Shown here piece by piece: positions 16,622-25,192 of a stretch of 33,430 nt of DNA. The notes below the pieces were generated by a model. The model was not told where the DNA came from. It worked only from the letters and a program-made list of their open reading frames with translations, and made no database searches. Where the stretch lies: NCBI GenBank assembly GCA_947453885.1, contig CANGIF010000036.1, forward strand, positions 1-33,430, in the 5' to 3' direction. Made by a program: the position numbers and the translations under genes. Position 1 is the stretch's first letter; every line of letters begins with the position of its first letter. The stretch comes from Flavobacteriaceae bacterium (GTDB lineage Bacteria > Bacteroidota > Bacteroidia > Flavobacteriales > Flavobacteriaceae).

Positions 16622-17389
16622 ATGTCAATGTTTGGAATATGTAAACTAGCTTCAATTCCTTTACGATTTGAACCAAATGACCGAAGCGAAATTGTTTCGC
16701 AAGTACTTTTTGGTGAACATTTTTATGTTGTGGAACAACAAAAACAATGGACTAAAATTAAGCTCCAATATGATGGTTACGACGGTTGGATTGACTCCAA
16801 ACAGTTTGAAAACATTTCGGAAAACGACTTTAATTTCCTTTCTACAAACCCAATTATTCTTAATGGTGACTTGGTAGAATACATTACAAATGAAAATGGT
16901 TTTTTAATGCCCATTACCCTAGGGGCATCGCTTGTTTTTTTAAAAAAACCTAGCTTAAACTTTGAAAATTACCAATTTGATGGCTATGAAACTAGTGGGG
17001 TTAAAGCAAAAAACAACATTATAAAAAGTGCATATCAGTTTTTGAATGCTCCCTATTTATGGGGTGGTAAAACACCTTTTGGCATTGACTGTTCGGGATT
17101 TACTCAAATGGTTTACAAATTAAATGGCTACAAACTTTTTAGAGACGCATCGCAACAAGCCAAACAAGGTGAAGCTTTGAGCTTCATTGAAGAAAGCGAA
17201 CCTGGAGATTTGGCGTTTTTTGACAATGACGAGGGAAACATTATTCATGTTGGAATAATTATGGAAGAAAACTACATCATTCATGCAAGTGGAAAAGTAC
17301 GCATTGACCGAATCGACCATCTTGGAATTTACAATAGGGAGAGCAATAGGCACACTCATAAATTAAGGGTAATTAAAAAAATAGTGTAG
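16622..17389 (+). CDS. C40 family peptidase, NlpC/P60 with N-terminal SH3 domain
   Basis: This 255-aa protein is a cell-wall endopeptidase of the NlpC/P60 type, which cuts peptidoglycan stem peptides. The N-terminal part (about 8-65) is an SH3b-like domain (LRFEPNDRSEIVSQVLFGE, then YDGWIDSKQF). The catalytic domain starts near 135, with YLWGGKTPFGIDCSGF holding the nucleophile Cys157, HVGIIM the His and IIHASGKV the end of the active site. No signal peptide is seen, so export is unexplained or non-classical. The downstream gap has a hairpin at 17418-17446. Confidence 0.92.
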   Translation: MSMFGICKLASIPLRFEPNDRSEIVSQVLFGEHFYVVEQQKQWTKIKLQYDGYDGWIDSKQFENISENDFNFLSTNPIILNGDLVEYITNENGFLMPITLGASLVFLKKPSLNFENYQFDGYETSGVKAKNNIIKSAYQFLNAPYLWGGKTPFGIDCSGFTQMVYKLNGYKLFRDASQQAKQGEALSFIEESEPGDLAFFDNDEGNIIHVGIIMEENYIIHASGKVRIDRIDHLGIYNRESNRHTHKLRVIKKIV

Positions 17390-17417
17390 TTTAACCCTTT
17401 TTTGATTAAAGAACTAA

Positions 17418-17450
17418 TAGTATACAGCTTTTAGCTGCGCATACTACTTT
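17418..17450 (+). terminator. Possible terminator of the NlpC/P60 gene
   Basis: TAGTAT (17418-17423) pairs with ATACTA (17441-17446), and the inner CAGC (17425-17428) pairs with GCTG (17434-17437), giving an interrupted stem with a small asymmetric bulge. A short, T-rich tail follows. It lies 29 bp past the stop codon, between convergent genes. Confidence 0.45.
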
Positions 17451-17584
17451 TGTTTTCTCCTTTTTAAATTTTAACTATAAATTCGTACTACGTTTATACT
17501 ATTCCTGAAAAAATAAGGGATTGAATGATTAAATTTAGTAAAGCAATATATATTTGAAGAAATAAAATTGGATACAGCGCATTT

Positions 17585-18427
17585 TTATTCAAAAACAATA
17601 AACTCAATACCATCAAAACCAGCAAAAACCATACTTGGATGTGAATCTAGATGGAAAATGGTTCCTTTGCTATCAATTCCTATTGCTCCTGCAAAACCAT
17701 CATAAGGTGCTAATTCTTGAAAAGTTTTTGTAAAAGCAGCTTCTATTGAAAAGCCATCAGTTACTCTTGTAACAATTTTTGCAGCAGTAGCATTGCTTAC
17801 TATATCCTCTCCTACCCCTGTTAAACTTACACCACAATGTCGGTTTACATAGTTACCTGCTACGGTTGCTGAATCTGAAATTCTACCAGGTAGCTCAAAT
17901 CCTTTCCCACCTGTTGAAGTGGCAACAGCCAGTTTTCCATTTGCATCTAAAACAACAGCACCAACTGTTCCAACGCCAAGTGATTTTAATTTTTCTTCAA
18001 ATTCTGCTTTTCGTTGAGGAATTTCGGTAGAAAAAAAATCGAAACCATTCTTTCTTGCAAAATCAGTTGCTCCTTCACCACCTAAAACACGGTCTTCAAA
18101 AGCCATAAGCTTTGCTGCTACTTGAATTGGGTTTTTAACTGCCTCAATATTTATTACTCCACTAAACTTTTGTGTAGTTCCGTCCATTAATGAGGCACTC
18201 ATTCTAATTTTGCCATCGCTTTGAATTTGAGATCCTGTACCAGCATTAAAAAGCGAATCGTCTTCTAAAAGTGAAACTGCAAAAACGGCTGTTTCAAGAG
18301 CGGTATGTTCGTTTAAGTAAAAATATGCCTCTTTTACAATTCTAAGTAAAGCATTTTGTTTGGCTATTTTTGTTTCCTGATTTGTGGTTGATTCCGAAAA
18401 AAAACCGCCGTGAATGATAATTTTCAT
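17585..18427 (-). CDS. Isoaspartyl peptidase/L-asparaginase, plant type (Ntn hydrolase)
   Basis: This enzyme cleaves beta-aspartyl dipeptides. Beside a cyanophycinase, its likely substrate is beta-Asp-Arg, giving free aspartate and arginine. It belongs to the N-terminal-nucleophile family that self-cleaves: the new N terminus is Thr154 in GVGTVGAVVLD. The motifs IIIHGG (3-8), NAGTGSQ (61-67), STGGKG and TGVGEDIV are all present. The 280 aa are slightly short for the family. There is no signal peptide, so it is cytoplasmic. It lies 33 bp downstream of the cyanophycinase gene and is probably co-transcribed. Plain asparaginase activity would also be possible. Confidence 0.92.
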   Translation of the reverse strand: MKIIIHGGFFSESTTNQETKIAKQNALLRIVKEAYFYLNEHTALETAVFAVSLLEDDSLFNAGTGSQIQSDGKIRMSASLMDGTTQKFSGVINIEAVKNPIQVAAKLMAFEDRVLGGEGATDFARKNGFDFFSTEIPQRKAEFEEKLKSLGVGTVGAVVLDANGKLAVATSTGGKGFELPGRISDSATVAGNYVNRHCGVSLTGVGEDIVSNATAAKIVTRVTDGFSIEAAFTKTFQELAPYDGFAGAIGIDSKGTIFHLDSHPSMVFAGFDGIEFIVFE

Positions 18428-18460
18428 ACTGCTTTTTGCTAAAAAAGTGAATTGATTTTT

Positions 18461-19333
18461 TTAAATGTACTGAGATTCTTTAATAGTCATTTTGAAAGTA
18501 TCTAAGTCAAAAGTATCGTTTTTACTTAATACATGCGTCACTAAATGATTAATTGAAATAGGTTGACCTAATTCTATTTGAGTTAAATTAGTATCTTTTA
18601 CTTCTCTTCCATCCACTAAAATTACTAAACCTGAACCTATTGCTTCCATTTGTTTTCCATTTGTAATCAAAAGACCAGTATCTTCTCCAAGTCCAATTCC
18701 TAGTACTTTGGGATTACCAACAACAGCCTGAAAAAGCCTTCCTATTCTTCCTCTTTGAACAAAATGAGTGTCTATTATTACGTCGTCAATTAATCCAAGT
18801 CCACTTGTAATTTTAACTTCACCTTTAAGTAAGGCTTCCGAACTACTGCCCTGATAAATCATATTATTTGAAGCTGCCGCAGCTCCTGCAGAAGTTCCTG
18901 CATAAATAAAATCTTCGGTTTTGTATTTATTCAATAAAATTTCATGAAAAGGCGTTCCTCCTAAAATTGATGTTAAACGTAATTGATCTCCACCTGTAAA
19001 CATTACAACGTCAGATGATTTTAGTTTTTCTAAAATTTCAGGATCCGAAGCTTGTTCTCTTCTTTCAATATTGAGTACATCAACATTTTTAGCACCTAAA
19101 TAATTCAAAGCTTTAACGTATTCTGAACCAATTTCTTTTGGAATTTTTGACGCTGTTGTTATTACCTCTATCCGTGAATTTTCTTTAAATTTTGATTCTT
19201 TAATGATTCTTTTCAGAATGCCTTCTTCAAAAAAATTCAAGTTTTTCGATGCGTCTTTATCCAAATTAGTTTCAGTAAAACTTCCTTTGTCCACTGCACC
19301 ACCTATAATAATTAGTTTTCCATATATCTTCAT
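18461..19333 (-). CDS. cphB: Cyanophycinase
   Basis: CphB is a cytoplasmic S51-family serine exopeptidase that releases beta-Asp-Arg dipeptides from cyanophycin. The 290 aa match intracellular cyanophycinases. The nucleophile is Ser148 in YAGTSAGAA, MFTGGDQLRLTS (111-122) is the family signature, and IIDTHFVQRGRIGRL holds the conserved His and Arg. The N-terminal KLIIIGGAVDKG is also typical. It is divergent from the cyanophycin synthetase gene, 261 bp away, and upstream of the isoaspartyl peptidase. No signal peptide is present, unlike the secreted CphE type. Confidence 0.95.
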   Translation of the reverse strand: MKIYGKLIIIGGAVDKGSFTETNLDKDASKNLNFFEEGILKRIIKESKFKENSRIEVITTASKIPKEIGSEYVKALNYLGAKNVDVLNIERREQASDPEILEKLKSSDVVMFTGGDQLRLTSILGGTPFHEILLNKYKTEDFIYAGTSAGAAAASNNMIYQGSSSEALLKGEVKITSGLGLIDDVIIDTHFVQRGRIGRLFQAVVGNPKVLGIGLGEDTGLLITNGKQMEAIGSGLVILVDGREVKDTNLTQIELGQPISINHLVTHVLSKNDTFDLDTFKMTIKESQYI

Positions 19334-19594
19334 TTGGTAAAAATAAATAAAAACTTAAAACTCACAATAAATTGGCACTTTTTTTCTTCAAAATAAATAG
19401 TAGGAAAAAGAATTTTGTTTAAATTATAAAATATATTTAATTTGTATGTAAAAAAAAACTATTTTAGTTGACTTACAACTAAGTCTTTTAACATAAAGCT
19501 TATACAATCAATAGTTATATTTTTATAATTAAACATTATAAAATTTACTATTTTAATTATCAATACTATAAACCAATTTAATTTTGCTTATTTT
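19334..19594. promoter_or_regulatory. Divergent control region between cyanophycinase and cyanophycin synthetase
   Basis: This 261-bp AT-rich gap must hold both promoters. TAATTTTG (19579-19586) matches the -7 box for cphA, but no TTG lies at the right distance and it is only 8 bp from the start codon. At 19464-19485 two inverted repeats overlap: TTAGTTG-ACTTA-CAACTAA (19464-19482) and GACTTA-CAAC-TAAGTC (19470-19485). They share bases, so they cannot form as hairpins at the same time; as DNA either could be an operator. Confidence 0.4.
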
Positions 19595-22216
19595 ATGAAA
19601 ATCTTAAAAGTACAAGCACTTCGAGGTCCTAACATTTGGAGTGTTCAAAGAAAGAAATTAATCCAAATGCGTCTTGATTTGGAAGAAATGGAACAATTTC
19701 CAACCAATAAAATTGATGGTTTTAGAGAACGAATTGAAAATATGTTCCCAACAATGATTGAACACAGGTGTTCCGAAGGCACAAGAGGTGGTTTTTTCTC
19801 AAGAATCGACAAAGGTACTTGGATGGGACATGTTATTGAACACATAGCACTTGAAATACAAACTCTTGCTGGTATGGAAACCGGTTTTGGACGTACTAGA
19901 GAAACTAAAACACCAGGGATTTATAATGTTGTTTTTAGTTATACTGAAGAAAATGTGGGAATGTTTGCTGCTGAAAGTGCGGTTGCAATTGCAGAAGCGT
20001 TAATTTCAGGAGCTACTTATGATGTGGAAGCGGATATTAAACGAATGCGAGAAATCAGAGAGCGTGTACGACTTGGACCAAGTACAGGTAGTATTGTTGA
20101 AGAAGCTGTTTCTAGAGATATTCCTTGGATTCGTTTGGGAACAAATTCCTTAGTTCAATTAGGATATGGTGTAAACCAAATGCGCTTTCAAGCAACCATC
20201 ACATGCAAAACGAGTAATATTGCCGTTGATATAGCTTGTAATAAAGAAGAAACAAAAAGAATGTTAGACATGGCATCTATTCCTGTTGCTAATGGTGGCA
20301 TTTGTGTTGACGAAGAAGATTTAGAAGTAACTATAAAAAAAATTGGGTATCCAATAGTATTAAAACCACTTGATGGAAATCACGGAAAAGGTGCTTCTAT
20401 TAATGTTAAAAACTGGGAAGATGCTGTAGCTGGATTAGCTTTTGCCAAAAATTACAGCAGAAGAGTTATTGTTGAAAAATTCATTACAGGTTTTGATTTT
20501 AGAGTTTTAATTATTGATAATCGATTAGTTGCAGCAGCCAAAAGAGAGCCTGCACATGTAAAAGGAAATGGCAAAAACTCGATTCAACAATTAATAGACG
20601 AAACCAATAAAGATCCCAAAAGAGGTTATGGACATGAAAATGTATTAACCCAAATAGATGTAGATAGAGATACAGAAGATTTACTTGAAAAATTAAATTA
20701 TACGTTAGAAACAGTACCTGCTAAAGACGAAATTGTATATTTAAAATCGACAGCAAATTTGAGCACTGGAGGCACATCAGTTGATGTTACAGATCTTATG
20801 CATCCTGAAAACATATTTCTATGTGAAAGAATTTCTAGAGTAATTGGTTTGGATATTTGTGGAGTTGACATCATGGCGGAAAATTTAACACAGCCTTTAA
20901 AAGAAACTGGAGGTTGTATTTTGGAAGTTAATGCAGCACCAGGTTTCAGAATGCACTTAGCGCCTTCTGAAGGATTGCCAAGAAACGTTGCTGCACCGGT
21001 AATTGACATGTTGTATCCTCCAGGAAAACCTAGTAGAATTCCAATAATTGCAGTAACTGGTACAAATGGTAAAACAACTACCACTCGATTATTGGCACAT
21101 ATTGTAAAAAACAATGGATTTAAAGTAGGTTTTACTACTTCTGATGGAATATATATCCAAAATCATATGTTGGAAAAAGGAGACACTACTGGCCCTCTTT
21201 CCGCAGAATACATTCTTAAAGACCCAACAGTTGAATTTGCTGTTCTTGAAACTGCAAGAGGTGGGATATTAAGAGCTGGTTTAGGATACAGCAAATGTGA
21301 CATTGCTATTATAACAAACATTCAAGAAGATCATTTAGGTTTAAACGACATTGATACTTTAGACGATTTGGCAAGGGTAAAAAGTACTGTTGTAAAAAGT
21401 GTAAAAAAAGACGGTTGGGCTATCTTAAATGCTGAAGATGATCATTGTTTAAAAATAGCAAATGACTTAAATTGTAATATTGCATATTTCAGTTTAAACG
21501 AAGAAAATCCATTTGTGAAAAAATTATGCAAAGAAGGAAAAATTGTTGCTGTTTATGAAAATGGTTTCATTACAATAAAAAAAGGGGAATGGAAAATTAG
21601 AGTTGAAAAAGCTAGTCATGTACCTTTAACGTTGGGAGGAAAAGCTAAATTCATGATTGCAAATGCACTTGCAGCAACTTTAGCTAGTTATCTTTGGGGT
21701 TTTAAAACTGAAGATATTAGCTTATCACTTCAAACTTTTATTCCAAGTGTCGCTCAAACGCCTGGTAGAATGAATATTTTTGAATTCAAAAATTTTAAAG
21801 TATTAATTGATTTTGCACACAATCCAGCTGGTTATAGAGGGGTTGAAGGTTATTTAGAAAGTGTAACTGCAACCAAAAAAATAGGAATTATTGCAGGTGT
21901 TGGTGATAGAAGAGATGAAGACATAAAAGAATGTGGCTTAATTGCTGCAAGAATGTTTGATCACATAATTATTCGTCAAGAAAAACATTTGCGTGGTCGA
22001 ACTGAACAAGAAATTATTGATTTAATTTTAGAAGGTATTCATTCTTCGGGAAAAGCAGTGACTCATGAAATTATTACAAAAGAAGTTGAAGCTATAAAAC
22101 ACGCTATTCAAAGCGCTGAAGAAGGTAGTTTTATAACTGCTTTAAGCGATGTGGTTACCAATGCTATTGAAATAGTTCAAGAATATTTAGACAAAGAAAA
22201 CGAAGATGTAAGCTAA
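19595..22216 (+). CDS. cphA: Cyanophycin synthetase
   Basis: CphA builds cyanophycin, a storage polymer with an aspartate backbone and arginine side chains, using ATP for each addition. The 873 aa match CphA1 of cyanobacteria (about 870-900). The N-terminal domain covers about 1-160; the ATP-grasp domain, which adds Asp, follows to about 480, with PIVLKPLDGNHGKG near 250-263 and ILEVNAAPGFRMH; the Mur-ligase-like domain, which adds Arg, starts with the P-loop VTGTNGKTTTTRL near 490 and contains ETARGGILRAGLGY and IDFAHNPAGYRG. All three domains look intact. It is divergent from the degradation genes, giving a complete synthesis and breakdown module. A strong terminator follows. Confidence 0.97.
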   Translation: MKILKVQALRGPNIWSVQRKKLIQMRLDLEEMEQFPTNKIDGFRERIENMFPTMIEHRCSEGTRGGFFSRIDKGTWMGHVIEHIALEIQTLAGMETGFGRTRETKTPGIYNVVFSYTEENVGMFAAESAVAIAEALISGATYDVEADIKRMREIRERVRLGPSTGSIVEEAVSRDIPWIRLGTNSLVQLGYGVNQMRFQATITCKTSNIAVDIACNKEETKRMLDMASIPVANGGICVDEEDLEVTIKKIGYPIVLKPLDGNHGKGASINVKNWEDAVAGLAFAKNYSRRVIVEKFITGFDFRVLIIDNRLVAAAKREPAHVKGNGKNSIQQLIDETNKDPKRGYGHENVLTQIDVDRDTEDLLEKLNYTLETVPAKDEIVYLKSTANLSTGGTSVDVTDLMHPENIFLCERISRVIGLDICGVDIMAENLTQPLKETGGCILEVNAAPGFRMHLAPSEGLPRNVAAPVIDMLYPPGKPSRIPIIAVTGTNGKTTTTRLLAHIVKNNGFKVGFTTSDGIYIQNHMLEKGDTTGPLSAEYILKDPTVEFAVLETARGGILRAGLGYSKCDIAIITNIQEDHLGLNDIDTLDDLARVKSTVVKSVKKDGWAILNAEDDHCLKIANDLNCNIAYFSLNEENPFVKKLCKEGKIVAVYENGFITIKKGEWKIRVEKASHVPLTLGGKAKFMIANALAATLASYLWGFKTEDISLSLQTFIPSVAQTPGRMNIFEFKNFKVLIDFAHNPAGYRGVEGYLESVTATKKIGIIAGVGDRRDEDIKECGLIAARMFDHIIIRQEKHLRGRTEQEIIDLILEGIHSSGKAVTHEIITKEVEAIKHAIQSAEEGSFITALSDVVTNAIEIVQEYLDKENEDVS

Positions 22217-22246
22217 AATCAAAAAATGCTTCTGTTTTGGAATTAT

Positions 22247-22290
22247 AACTCCAATAGCTCTATTGTTTTAGAACTATTGGAGTTTTTGTT
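22247..22290 (+). terminator. Terminator of cphA
   Basis: AACTCCAATAG (22247-22257) pairs perfectly with CTATTGGAGTT (22274-22284); the sequence continues TTTTGTTTT. It lies 31 bp past the cphA stop codon. Confidence 0.85.
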
Positions 22291-22318
22291 TTAGAAAATT
22301 AGTATAATCTAATACTTT

Positions 22319-22420
22319 TTAAGTTAAAGAAACGGAAAGTTTTTTACTGCTACTCAACTGGTTTTGAGCAAAGCCATTAAAAGATACAATTATTAAAATA
22401 TACAAATAAAATTGTTTCAT
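22319..22420 (-). CDS. Possible small secreted peptide (33 aa)
   Basis: This minus-strand ORF was not found by length-based calling. It starts at ATG (22418-22420) and ends at TAA (22319-22321). The first 19 residues, MKQFYLYILIIVSFNGFAQ, look exactly like a Flavobacterium Sec signal peptide, ending with FAQ. The mature part would be only 14 residues, rich in Ser and Lys (NQLSSSKKLSVSLT). It may be a true small exported peptide or the surviving 5' end of a larger lost gene; no homologous continuation is evident after the stop in the same frame. It lies between the cphA terminator and the E1 gene. Confidence 0.4.
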   Translation of the reverse strand: MKQFYLYILIIVSFNGFAQNQLSSSKKLSVSLT

Positions 22421-22653
22421 TAAGTTTGGATTTAGATTTGTAGTTACAAAAAGAGTACACTGACTAGTTTGGTTGGTTTCAACTTTTCAAAAAATACGAA
22501 ATAAGTCCCATTTTCAATTCTCGGTAGTTTAATAGCCGTTTTTATTTTTACTGGTTATTACCGTTTAAAAAAAAATACTATTCTTTACAATCTCTTCATT
22601 TATTTACTATTATAAAAAAATATTTTTTTCAATATGGTTTTTAAAACAAATTC

Positions 22654-24633
22654 TTAATAAGCCAAAAGTTCTTTTAAGGCAATTTCAAAACGGGATTTAG
22701 GCAAATATTGGTCTTCTAGTGCTTTTGTAAACGGAATTGGAGTTTCAAGGCTGGCAACACGTTTTACTGGTGCATCCAAATATTCAAAACAGTGTTCCAT
22801 TATTAGGGCAACGATGTCGCTAGCAATACCTCCAAATAAAGAATCTTCTTGAAGTAAGATAGCACGTCCTGTTTTTTTAACGGAAGTAAAAATAGCTTCA
22901 GTATCCAATGGCTGAAGAGTTCTTAAATCAAGTAAATCGGCTTTAACGGTTGGGTTTTCTTGTAACGTGTGTAATGCCCAATGTATTGCTGCTCCAAACG
23001 AAATAATGGTTACTTGATTACCTTCTTTTAAAAGTGCCGCTTTTCCCAAAGGCAATGTGTAATAGTCCTTAGGCACGTCTTGATACACACTTCGGTACAA
23101 TTGTTTGTGCTCAAAAAACAAAACAGGGTTTGGGTCGTTTAGTGCTGTGTTTAACAATCCTTTGGCGTCGTATGGAAAAGCAGGATACACAACTTTAAGC
23201 CCAGGTGTTTTAGTAAACCAAGCTTCATTGGTTTGCGAATGGAAAGGACCAGCTTGTGTCCCACCTCCACAAGGCATCCTAACAACAACATCTGCGTGTT
23301 CTAGCCAACGGTAATGCGATTTGGCAAGCAAGTTGACAATAGGATTAAAACCAGTAGATACAAAATCGGCAAACTGCATTTCTACAATGGCTTTGTACCC
23401 GTTTATGGACAATCCCATTCCAGCAGCAACTACTGCACTTTCACAAATTGGGGTATTTCGCACACGGTCTTTGCCAAATTGAGCCACAAAACCATCTGTA
23501 ATTTTAAAAGCACCACCATATTCGGCAATGTCTTGACCCATTAGTACCAAATTATCATGTCTTTCCATTGATTGACGCAAACTACTAGAAATTGCATCTA
23601 TCAAACGAATGTTTTCAGTTGCTGACGAAGGATTAACTTCTTCAAAAGTATAAGGTTTGTACACGTCATTAAGCTCCTCTTCAAACGATGCTATTATTTC
23701 GGGCTCTAACTGAACTTGTGTCCAATGCTCGTCAATTTCTTTTTTCAATTCAGCTTTAAAACCAGTGTCTAAGTCATCGTTTAAAACAGCAATTCCTTCT
23801 AAATATTTTTTATAATTTTCTACAGGATCCTTAATTGCCCATAAGTCCATTAATTCTTGAGGTACATATTTTGTGCCACTTGCCTCTTCGTGCCCCCGCA
23901 TTCTGAATGTTTTAAATTCGAGTAAAATTGGACGGGGATTAACTAGCATGGATGCTTTAAGTTCAGAAAGTTTGGTAACTACTTCTAAAATATTGTTCCC
24001 ATCCAAAATATGACTTTCCATTCCATAACCTATTCCTTTGTCTGCAATATTCTCACAACGGTATTGTTCGTTTGTAGGTGTTGAAAGACCGTATCCGTTG
24101 TTTTCTACCACAAAAAGAACCGGTAGTTCCCAAACAGCAGCAATGTTCAATGCTTCATGAAAATCGCCTTCAGATGTAGCGCCTTCACCCGTAAAAACTG
24201 CTGTAATTTTACCATTTTTTTTTAATTTATTAGCTAAAGCAATTCCATCAGCTACGCCTAATTGTGGTCCTAAATGGGAAATCATCCCAATAATATTGAA
24301 TTCTTGAGTTCCAAAATGAAAACTTCTATCTCTACCTTTAGTAAAACCATTTGCTTTCCCTTGCCATTGTGAGAAAAGTCGGTACAAGGGAATGTTTCGT
24401 CCTGTAAACACTCCTAAGTTACGGTGCATGGGTAAAATGTATTCATCCTGATCCAATACAGCAGTAACCCCAACAGCAATTGCTTCCTGCCCAATGCCTG
24501 AAAACCATTTGGAAACTTTTCCTTGTCGGATTAGAATTAGCATTTTCTCCTCTATCATTCTAGGTTTAAGGATTTTTTTATATAAATCCAACAACTGAAC
24601 ATCACTTAGGTTTTTACGATCAAATTTCATCAT
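22654..24633 (-). CDS. 2-oxoacid dehydrogenase E1, fused alpha and beta subunits
   Basis: E1 uses thiamine diphosphate to decarboxylate a 2-oxoacid and pass the acyl group to the E2 lipoyl domain. In this 659-aa protein the alpha subunit (about 1-330) is joined to the beta subunit (about 340-659). The diphosphate motif is GEGATSEG (149-156) ending in Asn178-Asn179, and GHEEASGTKY is the phosphorylation-loop-like segment. The beta half has GQDIAEYGGAFKIT, NTPICESAVVAAGMGLS and RMPCGGGTQAGPFHSQ. The substrate is probably a branched-chain 2-oxoacid, but pyruvate cannot be excluded. No E2 or E3 gene is adjacent. A -7-like TACTTTTG (24655-24662, minus) lies upstream. The second Met could be the start; the difference is one residue. 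Confidence 0.93.
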   Translation of the reverse strand: MMKFDRKNLSDVQLLDLYKKILKPRMIEEKMLILIRQGKVSKWFSGIGQEAIAVGVTAVLDQDEYILPMHRNLGVFTGRNIPLYRLFSQWQGKANGFTKGRDRSFHFGTQEFNIIGMISHLGPQLGVADGIALANKLKKNGKITAVFTGEGATSEGDFHEALNIAAVWELPVLFVVENNGYGLSTPTNEQYRCENIADKGIGYGMESHILDGNNILEVVTKLSELKASMLVNPRPILLEFKTFRMRGHEEASGTKYVPQELMDLWAIKDPVENYKKYLEGIAVLNDDLDTGFKAELKKEIDEHWTQVQLEPEIIASFEEELNDVYKPYTFEEVNPSSATENIRLIDAISSSLRQSMERHDNLVLMGQDIAEYGGAFKITDGFVAQFGKDRVRNTPICESAVVAAGMGLSINGYKAIVEMQFADFVSTGFNPIVNLLAKSHYRWLEHADVVVRMPCGGGTQAGPFHSQTNEAWFTKTPGLKVVYPAFPYDAKGLLNTALNDPNPVLFFEHKQLYRSVYQDVPKDYYTLPLGKAALLKEGNQVTIISFGAAIHWALHTLQENPTVKADLLDLRTLQPLDTEAIFTSVKKTGRAILLQEDSLFGGIASDIVALIMEHCFEYLDAPVKRVASLETPIPFTKALEDQYLPKSRFEIALKELLAY

Positions 24634-25055
24634 CTCTTTTTATTTAAAGCCACGCAAAAGTACAAAAACAGGCTTGTAAAACGCATTAATTTTAAGGATT
24701 TTTAGGTAAATTTCACGATTAAACTATAATTCTGCAATAATAATAGCCACTTTGGAATCTAAAAATACAAAACAGATAGTTCAGAATTGGATAGATAAAA
24801 AAGAAAAAAAATACGTTTTTTTTTATATTTTTCATTTTTTTGGCGAGTCATTTTATTAGAAATAAGAAACAAAAAAAAATACAACTATTTCAATATTAGA
24901 GCATAAAAAAAAATATTTAATAAGCAATTTATTAAAAGAAAACTGGAATGAAAATTACATATAGAAAGTTCAAAGTCAAAATGCGTGCTTTTTCTATGAA
25001 TATTTATTATTTTTCTTGTTTAATTCAAAAAAAAAAGTATCTTTGCACTCGCTTT
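24634..25055. other. Intergenic region upstream of tRNA-Pro, no gene seen
   Basis: This 422-bp gap is extremely AT-rich, with several A- or T-runs. It contains the E1 -7 box (24655-24662, minus) and the tRNA-Pro promoter (25016-25045). A 40-codon ORF (24948-25070) runs into the tRNA and across its promoter, so I do not call it. I see no array of the 21-bp type here. Confidence 0.5.
25016..25045 (+). promoter_or_regulatory. Promoter of tRNA-Pro
   Basis: TTG (25016-25018), 19 bp and TATCTTTG (25038-25045) match the Bacteroidota promoter. The tRNA begins 11 bp after the -7 box. Confidence 0.8.
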
Positions 25056-25130
25056 CGGGGTGTAGCGTAGCCCGGTTATCGCGCCTGCTTTGGGAGCAGG
25101 AGGCCGCAGGTTCGAATCCTGCCACCCCGA
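25056..25130 (+). tRNA. tRNA-Pro (anticodon TGG), second copy
   Basis: A 75-nt cloverleaf with acceptor CGGGGTG and CACCCCG, discriminator A, and anticodon loop TTTGGGA. It is identical in all 75 positions to the copy at 14913-14987 but on the other strand. It is a single-gene unit with its own promoter and terminator; CCA is not encoded. Confidence 0.97.
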
Positions 25131-25131
25131 C

Positions 25132-25169
25132 AAAAAAAACCGTCTTAAATTGATAAGACGGTTTTTTTT
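25132..25169. terminator. Bidirectional terminator between tRNA-Pro and the GlmU-like gene
   Basis: CCGTCTTA (25140-25147) pairs with TAAGACGG (25154-25161); eight A-T pairs extend the stem on each side. It can stop tRNA-Pro transcription on plus and the GlmU-like gene on minus, which are convergent. Confidence 0.92.
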
Positions 25170-25192
25170 ATTGCACTAAATTATATATTCAG

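Larger units (their letters stand above)
22217..22653. other. Intergenic region between cphA and the E1 gene
   Basis: This 437-bp gap holds the cphA terminator (22247-22290), a possible 33-codon secreted-peptide ORF on minus (22319-22420) and a hairpin at 22522-22563, where TAATAGCC pairs with GGTTATTA (one G-T pair) and outer CGG with CCG. The rest is AT-rich, with a weak hairpin and T-run near 22600-22640 that may end E1 transcription. Confidence 0.5.

Noticed and set aside
17585..19333. Isoaspartyl peptidase and cyanophycinase as unrelated asparagine catabolism genes
   Set aside because: Both lie next to an intact cyanophycin synthetase, and the pair performs the two known steps of cyanophycin breakdown.
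24948..25070. 40-codon ORF running into tRNA-Pro
   Set aside because: It covers the tRNA promoter and the tRNA 5' end, and the peptide has no recognisable features.
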